The notes under the pieces were generated by a model. That model was given only the letters and a program-made list of their open reading frames with translations, made no database searches and was not told the origin of the DNA. From Lepidostoma basale (taxonomy: Eukaryota; Arthropoda; Insecta; Trichoptera; Lepidostomatidae), in assembly GCA_022606425.2 (NCBI GenBank), contig JAHDVF020001258.1, positions 434,001-498,000 on the forward strand: a DNA stretch of 64,000 nt. The letters run 5' to 3'. Position numbers and translations under genes: made by a program. Numbering within the stretch: position 1 is the stretch's first letter; each line of letters starts with the position of its first letter. Shown piece by piece: positions 40,717-49,454 of the stretch.

Positions 40717-41105
40717 CAAAAACTAACTAACTAAATAACCATCACGCCATTTCTCCGGAGGGGTAGGCAGAGAGGATGGATTGCCACAATGCTCTCTCCT
40801 GGCATAGCTCTCGGGATTCCTCTACATTCATACATCGTACCATTCACCGCACGTCGATTATTCCGACTTCGAATTTGGCCGCCTTTAAGTAATTGATTAA
40901 TTTGGTCATGCCATGTTTTCCTCGGTCGTTCTCGGCTTCTTTTTCCACTCACGCTGCTTGTGTACAACTTTTTAACCATTCTACTCTCATCCGTTCGTTC
41001 CATATGTCCAAACCATCTCAGGGAGCCTTTTAATTTTATCCATGATGCAGTCATCTGTCTTACATTTCTCTCTTATTTCATCGTTCGGTATTCTATAATA
41101 CAAAA
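40717..41105 (-). mobile_element. LINE-A copy, subfamily A2
   Basis: Minus strand from 41054: IKLKGSLRWFGHMERTDESR, MVKKLYTSSVSGKRSRERPR, KTWHDQINQLLKGGQIRSRN, NRRAVNGTMYEC, then a shift. Hairpin read on minus as CCCCTCCGGAG and tail GGTTATTTAGTTAGTTAGTT. VSGKRSRERPRKTW and LLKGGQI are the A2 marks shared with 9690-10135. Confidence 0.85.
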
Positions 41106-41239
41106 CATAGTTTGTATAATATTAAGAAATCAAACTCTTAAATCAATAAACATGATCAAAAATATAATCAGTAAGGCGTTTTTACAACAATAACTTAATG
41201 AAAACTTATGTTTTCTAGAAGTTTTATTATATTCAAACA

Positions 41240-41754
41240 CTTATGGTATATTATTATATAAAAGAAATTGTATGGAACTGAATTTTTTTGCCGATTTTAC
41301 ATTTAAATGTGACGTCAACGTTTCAATAAAAATGACACAATATTTCTACACACAGTAAACAATAGCAATAAATTAAACAAACTTGAAAATTTGGAAATCC
41401 TCAAGTCGGTGCAATTGGGTGAAAACATAATTAATAATCAGATTCCTCCTTTTACTCCTTTATCCTTAAATGCTTTGTCTACATTTAATCTCACAAGCTC
41501 CCATTCCCAATCAAATGCAAATTAATCATTTATTAATTTCTATATAAATTATGTCTTTTCAAATGTACGTTTTTTTTCTAAATTACAATTCTATATATTA
41601 TATATATATATTTTATATTATCATCATGTATTATTATTGTTTATTATTATTTATTAGTTCCTAATGATAAATAACAATTTTTAGTACTTAAAACAAAGTT
41701 AATTTAAATTTTTTAATAAATGTATCGAATTTTAAATGCGTTTTTTTATATTAG
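41240..41754. other. AT-rich sequence without recognised gene
   Basis: No feature recognised apart from TA-rich runs near 41590-41660. Confidence 0.3.
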
Positions 41755-41910
41755 TCTTTCTTTGTTTAGTTTTTATTATATTTTACACCTGAAGATGGAG
41801 GTATACTCCGAAACATGTCGTGTTTTTTAATATTATGTGGATTAAACAAAGTTATTATTATTTTCCTAAGTATATTACAATGGAATGCCACAGTGTTAAT
41901 GCCTTAGCGT
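41755..41910 (+). mobile_element. HH-K repeat with canonical hammerhead core
   Basis: The motif at 41785-41823 is followed by TTTTTTAATATTATGTGGAT, AACAAAGTTATTATTATTTT and GGAATGCCACAGTGTTAATG. The same order is seen in the degraded second copy at 42770-42905 (ATGAAATTCCACAGTGTTAA). Non-coding. Confidence 0.75.
41785..41823 (+). ncRNA. Hammerhead ribozyme, best-preserved copy (HH-K)
   Basis: Stem I 5' strand ACAC 41785-41788. Core CUGAAGA 41789-41795. Unpaired U 41796. Stem II GGAG 41797-41800 with CUCC 41806-41809, loop GUAUA. GAAA 41810-41813. Stem III: A41813 and C41814 pair with G41817 and U41818 around AU. C17 is C41819. Stem I 3' strand GUGU 41820-41823. Both conserved boxes and all three stems are present. 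Cleavage is predicted after C41819. The extra U before stem II departs from the textbook fold but is a constant feature of the HH families in this window. Penelope-like elements are known to carry minimal type I hammerheads of this sort. Confidence 0.75.
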
Positions 41911-42024
41911 TCAATAAGTTTAAAATATATATTTTTACCAACCGTGAAAAGCTACCCAATGATTGTAATATGGTATACTTATATTTGATTATGGGAAAAA
42001 TATTAATTACTGAATCTGATAACT

Positions 42025-42175
42025 GAAAGGAAATAGAGGGTCGAGTTGGCAGAAGGCGAATCTTCTGGCTCAATATCATAAGGGACTGAACTGGCTTGAG
42101 TATCTGGACAGAGACGACTACTCTCGGGTTATAGTCAATGTCGGGGAGACCTGACATGATCCCGGAAGAAGATGG
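42025..42175 (+). mobile_element. LINE-D extreme 3' fragment
   Basis: GGAAATAGAGGGTCGAGTTG, GGGACTGAACTGGCTTGAGT, ACTACTCTCGGGTTATAGTC, AATGTCGGGGAGACCTGACA, CCGGAAGAAGATGG. This corresponds to KIEGRRG.GRRR.SWL.NIR.WTGL and the final Y..VIANVG.T of LINE-D, with shifts and a short GAAGAAG tail. Confidence 0.65.
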
Positions 42176-42564
42176 ATAAAATAATTAGAAAAAAAGTTAC
42201 CAATTCATGGTACAACCTAAAATTTATCCCTTTAATATTTCTGCTTTATAAATCCAGAGGCAAACAGTCCGTCTTTATGTATACAGCTATGGATATATAT
42301 CATATAGAGGACTTCAACTATCTTTGGAATGCGAATTACTTGAAACCATTTGATCAAGGGTTGTTAAAGCCATTGTACTGAAACTATAAAGTCAGTACGA
42401 GAGTGTTAAGTAAGTGAATAATTCATGTACAGCAGCTTACGCCAGCCAATATTCCGCTGACCACTTCACAAAATCATGGAAATTAGACCACCTCATGTTG
42501 GATTTAAATTAAATTAACATCTGGGAGAATTTCAAATCTGAATTATTTCTCCAGTTAAAATACA

Positions 42565-42700
42565 TTTTTTTCTATATTTGCCATACTTTGTGTTGTAGCT
42601 GTTTTATTTGTCTTTTTCTTATTAACATACTTTGTATATACAACACTTACTTAAAAATATATATATATCAGACATGTGAAATAATCAAATAAATTTAAGG
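42565..42700 (-). mobile_element. HH-G repeat, 3' terminal piece
   Basis: ATTTGCCATACTTTGTGTTG, TAGCTGTTTTATTTGTCTTT, TATACTTTGTATATACAACA-like pieces match the HH-G termini at 11190 and 16850. It breaks off after ATATCAGACATGTGAAA, that is, inside the ribozyme 3' part. Confidence 0.65.
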
Positions 42701-42769
42701 TCAAGTCCAATCTTTGATTTATTTCCTTTGTTGTAAGTAATTACCTGAACCGCATTAAGAACTTAAATA

Positions 42770-42905
42770 ATATTTGGAGAGGAGATGGAGGTCTCCTCCG
42801 AATTATGTCGTAATTTTTAATATTTTAGTGGATAATAAACGACGTTATTTTTCAATTTACAAAGTTTATTACAATGAAATTCCACAGTGTTAATGCCTTA
42901 ACATT
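42770..42905 (+). repeat. HH-K repeat, degraded copy
   Basis: GAGGAGA, T, GGAG, GTCT, CTCC, TCCGAATTATGTCGTAA retains stem II but not the CUGANGA or GAAA boxes. The downstream body matches 41825-41910. Confidence 0.6.
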
Positions 42906-43339
42906 CAACAAAATGATATTATATATCTATAAGTTAAAAATGTCTCACCATTAAGTGGTGTTTTATATGAAAAAATACAATGCTTTTATTTGCATTGTAT
43001 GTAAATAATAAGGATGTTTGTGGAAATATATTTCACGTTTCCGTTGAAATGTCGCTATTTGTCGAGAACTTCATCAAAGCGCATAAGTCCTTAATCAGCT
43101 TTGGTTCATTCATCGACTGTGTTAAGGTAATAGACATTTAGTGCATATTCGGAGCTGTTACGGTGCTTTTGTGAAACGTGAAATATCTACACTTAAATAG
43201 TGTAGTTATTTTATAAAAGCGCATCAATACAGCTGGTATTTTACGTGTGCTATGTCTGGTATTTATGAATATAGTTATTTGAATGGAATTACCGAATATA
43301 ATAATATACTCGTATTATGGTTTTCTTCTACCGAATATT
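42906..43339. other. Sequence without recognised gene
   Basis: No feature recognised. AATATACTCG and AATATTATAGAATATTATA repeats near 43300-43350 adjoin a LINE-A copy. Confidence 0.3.
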
Positions 43340-43858
43340 ATAGAATATTATATTATGGTGTTCTTCTACCAGCCCTTATGTATGGAAGCGAAGCATGGAA
43401 CTGGCAAAAGAAGGATGAAAGTAGAAAAAATGCAGTAGACATGAGATCTCTTAGACGAATGTGTGGATACTCTGTGTATGATAGAGTGTCGAATGAAAAT
43501 ATATGAAGTGAATGCGGTGCGAATGATGGTGTTATGAACAAAATAATGAAAGGATCATTAAGATGATTTGGACATATGGAGAGTATGAATGAAGAAAGAA
43601 GGGTAAAAAAATTATATGTTTACGATGTAAATGGAACCAGAAATAGAGGAAGACCGAGGAAAACGTGGCGCGATCAAATAAATCAAATATGGAATGTCGG
43701 CCATGTGAGGAGTCAGAGAAATCGACGCGCGTGCATGACACGATGTATGAATGTTGAGGAAGCGAGAGAAATATGTCAGGAAAGAAAAGTGTTGCAGTCC
43801 ATTCATTCTGCCTACCCCTTCGGGGAGACGGCGTGATGGTTAGTTTGTTAGTTAGTTA
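43340..43858 (+). mobile_element. LINE-A copy, 5' truncated
   Basis: From VLLPALMYGSEAWNWQKKDE through SLRRMCGYSVYDRVSNENI, stop, GVMNKIMKGSLR, stop, ESMNEERRVKKLYVYDVNGT, RNRGRPRKTWRDQINQIWNV to SAYPFGETA. Two point stops only. Hairpin intact, tail GGTTAGTTTGTTAGTTAGTT. Confidence 0.9.
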
Positions 43859-43949
43859 TATTATACTAATTTGACTAAATTTATATAACTACACGATGTA
43901 TATCCCACTTTATTACACTTTATACAGACATTTTTGTGACCTAAAATTT

Positions 43950-44105
43950 TTCGATGTACAATTTCAACCTTTAAAAAATATCATTAAAGGTTGGGTCACA
44001 ACCAAAACATGTTGATAAAAAGTGTAATTAAATGTTTTAAAAAATCAAAGTCGTAGTTATTTTTATTAAAATATTAATCCACAACACAGTGAATCGAATA
44101 TAGAA
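43950..44105 (+). repeat. HH-U repeat with conserved stems
   Basis: At 43980-44017: UAUCA, UUAAA, GGUUG, GGUCA, CAACC, AAAAC, AUGU, UGAUA. Stem I (UAUCA with UGAUA) and stem II (GGUUG with CAACC) are perfect, while the CUGANGA box is reduced to UUAAA and GAAA to AAAA. The body ends in the shared HH terminus CACAACACAGTGAATCGAAT. Confidence 0.6.
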
Positions 44106-44320
44106 GATGATGAAATCAATCAAATATTAAGTGTCGGCCACGTAAGTAACTGGAAAAATCGATGTGCGTGCATGACATGATGTATTAATATTGAGGGATC
44201 AAGAGAATGATGTCAGGAAAGAACAAAGTATTATTATTATATTAACAAAGTATTATTTGTCAATCTTTAATTATTGCCTACCCCTTCGGGGAGATGGTGT
44301 GATGGTTATTTAGTTAAATT
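44106..44320 (+). mobile_element. LINE-A 3' fragment, degraded
   Basis: EINQILSVGHVSNWKNRCAC-like codons and NIEGSRE, then a 22-bp local duplication (ACAAAGTATTATT at 44223 and 44246), CTACCCCTTCGGGGAGATGG hairpin and GGTTATTTAGTTA tail. Confidence 0.7.
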
Positions 44321-44328
44321 TCCAACAC

Positions 44329-44775
44329 TAACTAACTAACTAACTTACCATCACGCCGTGTCCCCGAAAGGGTAGGCAGAAAGAATGTACTGTCACACTT
44401 TTACTGATCCGGCACTCCATCCTTCTCTTTTCGCCCCGCGGGAGACGCGGTGTGATGGGTTGCGAACCTCATCGCCACCAATAGGCATCTCCCGCGCACA
44501 CTTCGATCGTCCGACACCCACAAAATAAATCTAAAACAAATAATATAAACTACAATGATATAAAATAAAATACAAAATTAAAATAATTTAACACAAAATG
44601 TTCTTTTTAGATGGTGCACATATTGACTATTTAATTAATGTTCCACTAATCCACCGTTTTTTTAATTTAGCACATAATGTAATAACACATAAAGTTTTTA
44701 TTTGATGTTGCACACGTTGACATGGACGATCCGGACCTTTGTGTTTATTTAATTTATGTTACACGTATCCACCGT
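44329..44775 (-). mobile_element. SINE-2, longest copy, ending in the LINE-A tail
   Basis: On the minus strand from 44775: AACGGTGGATACGTGTAACA, GGTCCGGATCGTCCATGTCA, a leader with an internal duplication, GGGTGTCGGACGATCGAAGT, GTGCGCGGGAGATGCCTATT, GGCGATGAGGTTCGCAACCC, CGGGGCGAAAAGAGAAGGAT, then CTGCCTACCCTTTCGGGGAC and the GGTAAGTTAGTTAGTTAGTT tail at 44348-44329. Its last 60-70 bases are LINE-A-like. The rest is unrelated to LINE-A. A GGTTCGCAACC segment could serve as box B. Confidence 0.75.
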
Positions 44776-45394
44776 TTTTTAAAATTAGCTGTAATTAGGC
44801 ACTTAACCAGCAAGAACTTAAAAATAATACTGAAGAAATTATTCAAATTGTCATTGGAACAAATGAAAAATTTATTTATACACCTGTCAAAATTCTTTAT
44901 AAAAACGATAAAACTAATATAATTTTAACAGCAAAACAGTACACAAAAGAACACAAAAAGGTAATATTGAAGATAGCTCATTCGCAAGAAATATTATGGG
45001 AGGTAAATATTATTTTAGTATAAAAAACACGTGTTCTATTACATCACGGCAAATAAATAAAAAAAAATCTAAAATGATCTGTCAGGTTTAACCAACCCTA
45101 CTCTTTGGTAAGGAAATCAAATATCTTGGAGCTTTTTAAAGGGGTGACAAGTTTTCAAACGGATGTCGGAAATTGACACTTAAGTGACAAATACGTTAGT
45201 GGGAGCAATATCCTGACTGAGATATAGCTCATAATATGATCTATTAGTTTATCTATATATAGGATCGATCTTTGAAATATTAAAGAGTTCTAATATTTAA
45301 AATATTCACAATTTACAAAAGCACTGTTTGTATTAAAATCTCACATCTTGTTTCATGAAACGTCATGTAAAACTCGAATAGCCCAATACAAAAG
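44776..45394. other. AT-rich sequence without recognised gene
   Basis: No feature recognised. Confidence 0.3.
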
Positions 45395-45740
45395 TATTAT
45401 TCTTCTTCTTTTAATAGATCTGACGATCTGTGAGACAGGAATCATGTCTCGTCGGATGATGAGATCCGGTTGCTCTTCTGTCTCTTAGGCGGTCTTCTAG
45501 GTGGGCGGTATCCGGAGGGGATTTCATAAGCGGCTGTATATGCCAGTCTGTCACCATCCATTCGGGCTACATGATCCCTCCAGTATCATCTTCTGGATCT
45601 ACTCCACTGAACGATATCCTACGTTGCGGACACGATCTCGGAGAGTTTTTACAGTAATTGATCTTAAGACTTTAATCTCCGATGTTCTTAGTAGACTCTT
45701 GGTTCGCACAGTGTCGGCCCGCGTCTCTAAGTATTCAAAT
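45395..45740 (-). mobile_element. LINE-B fragment, C-terminal end with GAA tail
   Basis: Minus strand pieces in shifting frames: RTKSLLRTSEIKVLRSITVK, TLRDRVRNV, RMDGDRLAYTAAYEIPSGYR, PPRRPPKRQ, ISSSDET, and GAAGAAGAATAATAC tail. 49545-49755 is the same segment on the plus strand. In this lineage ...RM..DRLA.IAAY..PSG.RPPGRPPKRW.DSW is the standard C-terminus. Confidence 0.75.
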
Positions 45741-45917
45741 TCTCTCTGCCTACATTTCCGGAGAAACGGCGTGATGTTGTTGTTGTAGAAGAATTACATC
45801 TTTCCAAATTCCACATTTTGTTCGATCTTCCTCGATTCTATTTACATCCGTAACGTTACATTTTAAATAATTTTTTCTTCATTAATGGTTTCTTGAACAA
45901 TGGTGTAAAACTCCATT

Positions 45918-46375
45918 TTAAATAATAATATAAATGAAAACGTCTGTTTTCTAGTAATATAAAATTTTATATGGAATGACATGTTTCTCTCTTCTAAGGC
46001 ATTATCAAATATTATTGATTTTTTTTCAAAAGTCCGGACCGTCCAGCTGACAACATGTGCACCATCTAAAATAAAATTATGTGTTATATTATTTTTTGTT
46101 CTAGATTTGTGGAGATGCCTATTGGTGGCGATGAGGTTCGCAACCCATCACACCGCGTCTACCGCGGGAGCAAAAAGAAAAGGATGGAGTGCCGCATCGG
46201 TTAAAGTGTGGCTGTCAATTCCTTTTGCCTACCCCTTCGGGGAGACGGTGTGATGGTTAGTTAGTTAGTATTGATTTTTGATATTGCCTTCGAAGAGCGA
46301 AACATGTCATTCCATATAAGAATTAATAAAACTTCTAGAAGATAGACGTTTTCATTTATATTAATCATTATTTTT
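45918..46375. repeat. HH-H foldback copy split by a SINE-2 insertion
   Basis: The left arm 45918-46020 (AATGAAAACGTCTGTTTTCT, GGAATGACATGTTTCTCTCT, AAGGCATTATCAAATATTAT) and right arm 46269-46375 (GATATTGCCTTCGAAGAGCG, AAACATGTCATTCCATATAA, AGACGTTTTCATTTATATTA) are separated by SINE-2 at 46029-46268. TATTGATTTTT occurs on both sides of the insert (46011-46021 and 46267-46277), a likely target duplication. Confidence 0.75.
46029..46268 (+). mobile_element. SINE-2 copy inserted in HH-H foldback
   Basis: AAGTCCGGACCGTCCAGCTG, ACATGTGCACCATCTAAAAT, then a deletion relative to 44329-44775, GGAGATGCCTATTGGTGGCG, ATGAGGTTCGCAACCCATCA, CTACCCCTTCGGGGAGACGG and GGTTAGTTAGTTAGT. Flanked by TATTGATTTTT on both sides. 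Confidence 0.8.
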
Positions 46376-46379
46376 TCAA

Positions 46380-46805
46380 AAATGAAAGTAGAATAAATGC
46401 AGTAAAAATGAGATCTCTTAGACGAATGTGTGGATACTCTCTGTATGATAGAGTGTCAAATGAAAATATATGAAGTGAATGCGGTGCGAATGATGGTGTT
46501 ATGAACAAAATAATGAAAGGAAATGGAAAGAATGAATGAAGAAAGAATGGTTAAAAAATTATAAGTTAACGTTGTAAATGGAACCAGAAATAGAGGAAGA
46601 CCGAGGAAAACGTGGCACAATCAAATAAATCAAATATTGAATATCGGTCATTTGAGGAGTCAGAGAAATCGAGGCGCGTGCTTGACACGATGTATGAATG
46701 TTGAGGAAGCGAGAGAAATATGTCAGGAAAGAAAAGTGTGGCAGTCTATTATTTCTGCCTACCCCTTCTGCGAGACGGCGTGTTGGTTAGTTAGTTAGTT
46801 TTTTT
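46380..46805 (+). mobile_element. LINE-A copy with internal deletion
   Basis: From DESRINAVKMRSLRRMCGYS through NENI, stop, GVMNKIMKG, a deletion of the SLRWFGH region, RKNE-type junction, NRGRPRKTWHNQINQILNIG, RACLTRCMNVEEAREICQER, ISAYPF. Hairpin damaged (CCCCTTCTGCGAG), tail GGTTAGTTAGTTAGTTTTTT. Confidence 0.82.
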
Positions 46806-46950
46806 TATTTTTTCAAACGAAAGCAGTTTATTTATTAAAATATAATTTTTAAATTTTATACGAATGATGTAAATTTTTTTATGTTATGGGTAGATATGTA
46901 GAAAAAACTCCACACGCGCGGTAATAAATCTCGATATTGGATGGAAAGTT

Positions 46951-47214
46951 TTATGATTTGTGTTTATGGTATACGAGCATTTCCACAACACGACCCAGGA
47001 ACAGATTTGTATGAACTGCGGCTGCCGTGCGGCAATCAGCTGATCGTTCTACTTCAGCATTTTTTGTGATGGATTTATGATTGGGAGATTCAGAACGAAT
47101 TAACGGAAACGGAGGCTGCTCGGTGCACAGTTCCCGCACGTGACGAACATGAAATATAGCTGATTTAGTGTTCTCTGTCGGTATTGATACTGAACCGAAA
47201 CGATTACCCCACAT
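46951..47214 (-). CDS. Unrecognised 87-codon open frame in a GC-richer island
   Basis: Minus-strand frame beginning FGSVSIPTENTKSAIFHVRH and continuing ERSADCRTAAAVHTNLFLGR. The island 46970-47200 is near 48 percent GC against about 30 percent outside, which is unusual here and is coding-like. I do not recognise the protein. It may be a host exon or a piece of an unidentified transposon protein. Start choice uncertain because an upstream exon or truncation is possible. Confidence 0.25.
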   Translation of the reverse strand: MWGNRFGSVSIPTENTKSAIFHVRHVRELCTEQPPFPLIRSESPNHKSITKNAEVERSADCRTAAAVHTNLFLGRVVEMLVYHKHKS

Positions 47215-47296
47215 ATTTTTCTAGAAAGATAAAATACAAGATAGAACTAAGCAAGAACTTTGTTTTACTTTGAAATTACTGCATCTTGAAATGTAT

Positions 47297-48010
47297 AACT
47301 AACTAACTAACTAACCATCACGCCGTCTCCCCGAAGGGGTAGGCAGAAAGAATGGACTGCCACACCTTTCTTTCCTGACATATTTTTCTCGCTTCCTCAA
47401 CATTCATACATCCTGTCATGCACGCGCGTCGATTTCTCTGACTCCTCAAATGGCCGACATATTTGATTTATTTGATCGTGCCAGGTTTTCCTTGGTCTTC
47501 CTCTATTTCTGGTACCATTTACATCATTAACATATAATTTTTTTACCATTCTTTCTTTATTCATTCTTTCCATATGTCCAAACCATCTTAATGATCCTTT
47601 CATTATTTTGTTCATGACACCATCATTCGCACTGCATTCACTTCTTATATTTTCATTCGACACTCTATCATACACAGAGTATCCACACATTCGTCTAAGA
47701 GATCTCATTTCTACTGCATTTATTCTACTTTCATCCTTCATTTGCCAGTTCCATGCTTCGCTTCCATACATAAGGGTCGGTAGAAGAACACCATTGTGCA
47801 CTGCCATTCTAGCTTTTTTGGATAGGTTTTTGCGATGACAACTTTAAGTGCACCATTCACTTTGTTGCCTGCCCCAACCCTTCTTTCAATATCCCTCTCC
47901 ACTCTCCCATCTCTTGTAAACATACTACCTAAATACACAAACTCAACTACTTGGTCCAAGTTTTCACCATTCACGCTAATGTTGCAGACTGTCGTGGTTT
48001 CTTCCTTTTC
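47297..48010 (-). mobile_element. LINE-A copy, well preserved
   Basis: Minus strand: EKEETTTVCNISVNGENLDQ, VVEFVYLGSMFTRDGRVERD, RRVGAGNKVNGALKVVIA, one 5-base deletion causing a shift, ARMAVHNGVLLPTLMYGSEA, NAVEMRSLRRMCGYSVYDRV, KGSLRWFGHMERMNKERMVK, GRPRKTWHDQINQI, a second small deletion, and MTGCMNVEEAREKYVRKEGV-like end in shifted frame. Hairpin CCCCTTCGGGGAG and four GTTA units at 47320-47297. Confidence 0.9.
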
Positions 48011-48059
48011 AAAAAAATATGCTTTTAGATTTGAAATGTATTAATTTATTAAATCGACA

Positions 48060-48074
48060 TTTTTATTAAGAATA

Positions 48075-48108
<34 letters not shown>

Positions 48109-48160
48109 ATTATTATTATTATTTTGTTGAATCGCTCTTTAAATCATGACATCATGAGTC
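48060..48160 (-). repeat. (TAA)n tail and LINE-W-type 3' end
   Basis: (ATT)n at 48073-48123 followed by TTTTGTTGAATCGCTCTTTA and ATCATGACATCATGAGTCAA. Read on the minus strand this is the 3' end of LINE-W (TTTGACTC, GATGTC.TGATTTAAAGAG, TCAACAAAATAATAAT). It continues after the LINE-Q insert into the SINE-1 body at 48377, so it is the tail of that SINE. Confidence 0.75.
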
Positions 48161-48376
48161 AAATCGATGTCTTCTTCTTCTTCCTCAGCTTATTCCCGTC
48201 CACTCCTGGACAAAGGCCTTCTGTGCCTTCCATGTCATTTTGTCATGTGCAGACTGCATCCAGGTTATTCCGACGTGTCTGTTTAGATCATCCTTCAACC
48301 GTAGTTGCAGTCGCCCTGCACTTCTCTTCGCCGTCCACGGTCTCCAAGTCAGCAGTCTTCTTGTCCAAATCGATGT
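48160..48376 (-). mobile_element. LINE-Q 3' fragment with 11-bp target duplication
   Basis: The insert is 48171-48365. CAAATCGATGT occurs at 48160-48170 and 48366-48376. Minus strand: RRLLTWRPWTAKRSAGRLQL, RLKDDLNRHVGITWMQSAHD, KMTWKAQKAFVQEWTGIS, stop, GAAGAAGAAG tail next to the duplication. This is a typical short, 5'-truncated RTE-type insertion and almost free of damage, hence recent. Confidence 0.92.
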
Positions 48377-48575
48377 AAATAGTAATATTGCTATCATAGT
48401 GATTCTCGTGACATGTGATAGGTAACTAATCTATCGCCATTTTATTGTCACGTGAATTCTAAACTAGACCAAAGACAGTGTGACAATCACAATGCCCTCG
48501 CCGGGAATCGAACCCGGAACCTTCGGGGTGGCAGTCAATGAACTGACCACTCGGCCACGAGGGTCGTCAACTAAA
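48377..48575 (-). mobile_element. SINE-1, tRNA-derived, with LINE-W tail
   Basis: Minus strand from 48570: ACCCTCGTGGCCGAGTGGTC (box A region TGGCCGAGTGG), GGGTTCGATTCCCGGCGAGG (box B), TGTGATTGTCACACTGTCTT, CACGTGACAATAAAATGGCG, ATCACATGTCACGAGAATCA, CTATGATAGCAATATTACTA, then ACATCGATTTG and the LINE-W-like 3' end beyond the LINE-Q insert. The head resembles a Ser or Leu-type tRNA with CGAGTGGT. Confidence 0.88.
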
Positions 48576-48704
48576 TATGATCTGATTGCGTTCCCTTCTT
48601 ATATTGAAGCTTTACGATAACTGGCAGCCGATTTCTTTTTCAGTGTTCATCTGAACCAGCATATTCTTTTGAATTTTTACTTCAAATATGTATAAGTCAT
48701 ACAT

Positions 48705-49030
48705 ATATAAATTCTCTAAGACGAATGTATGGAATAATTGTGTATGATAAGGGTCGAATGAAAATATAAGATGTGAATGCTGTGCGAATGAAAGTGTTAT
48801 GAATAAATAATGAAAGGATGATCAAGATAGTTTGGGCACATAGAAAGAAAGAATAGAAAAAATGATATGTTAACAATGTTAATGAAACTTGAATAGAAGA
48901 AGACCGAGGAAAACATGGCACAGTCAAATAAATCAAATATTGTATGTCGGCGTGAGGAGTCGGAGAAATCAGCGTGTGTGCATTACACGATGTATGAATG
49001 TCGAGGAATCGAGATAAATATATCAGGCAT
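48705..49030 (+). mobile_element. LINE-A fragment, degraded
   Basis: TTCTCTAAGACGAATGTATG, ATAGGGTCGAATGAAAATAT-like pieces, AAGACCGAGGAAAACATGGC, then KSNIVCRREESEKSACVHYT in a shifted frame. Several deletions and no hairpin or tail; ends at 49030 where HH or SINE sequence starts. Confidence 0.7.
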
Positions 49031-49064
49031 CAAATTCATGATTTCGAAAGTTTTTGATATTATC

Positions 49065-49312
49065 ATTATTATTTTGTTGAATCGCTCTTTACATCATCAC
49101 AGCGCGAGCCAAATCGATGTAAAGGGTATAGCTATAATATTCATGTGACATGTGATTGGTAGTTGATCTATCTCCATTTGATTGTCAAGTGAATTCTACA
49201 CCATACTAAAAACAGTTTGATTATCACACTGCAATTGCCGGGAATTGAACCCAGAACATTCGGTGTGGCAGTCGTAGCACATATCACTCAGCCACGAAGG
49301 TCGTCAACACAC
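49065..49312 (-). mobile_element. SINE-1 with intact LINE-W-type 3' end
   Basis: Minus strand from 49305: GACCTTCGTGGCTGAGTGAT, GGGTTCAATTCCCGGCAATT (box B with one change), CACGTG-related CACTTGACAATCAAATGGAG, CACATGAATATTATAGCTAT, then CCCTTTACATCGATTTGGCT, CGCGCTGTGATGATGTAAAG, AGCGATTCAACAAAATAATA. The last 70 bases match LINE-W at 37818-37880 nearly base for base. Confidence 0.88.
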
Positions 49313-49454
49313 ACGTAATACTCATTAATATAACATATATGGGCAAATGAAAAAAATATATAAAAAAACGTTTATAGAATAACGAAAGTTTGTAGAAAAA
49401 CGACATAAGCATAACAAGAAGTAGAGGAAGACCTAGGAAAACGTAGCAGAATCA

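Noticed and set aside
48480..48560. A functional tRNA gene on the minus strand
   Set aside because: Box A and B are present, but the acceptor and anticodon stems do not fold properly and the same head is attached to a constant SINE body in several places.
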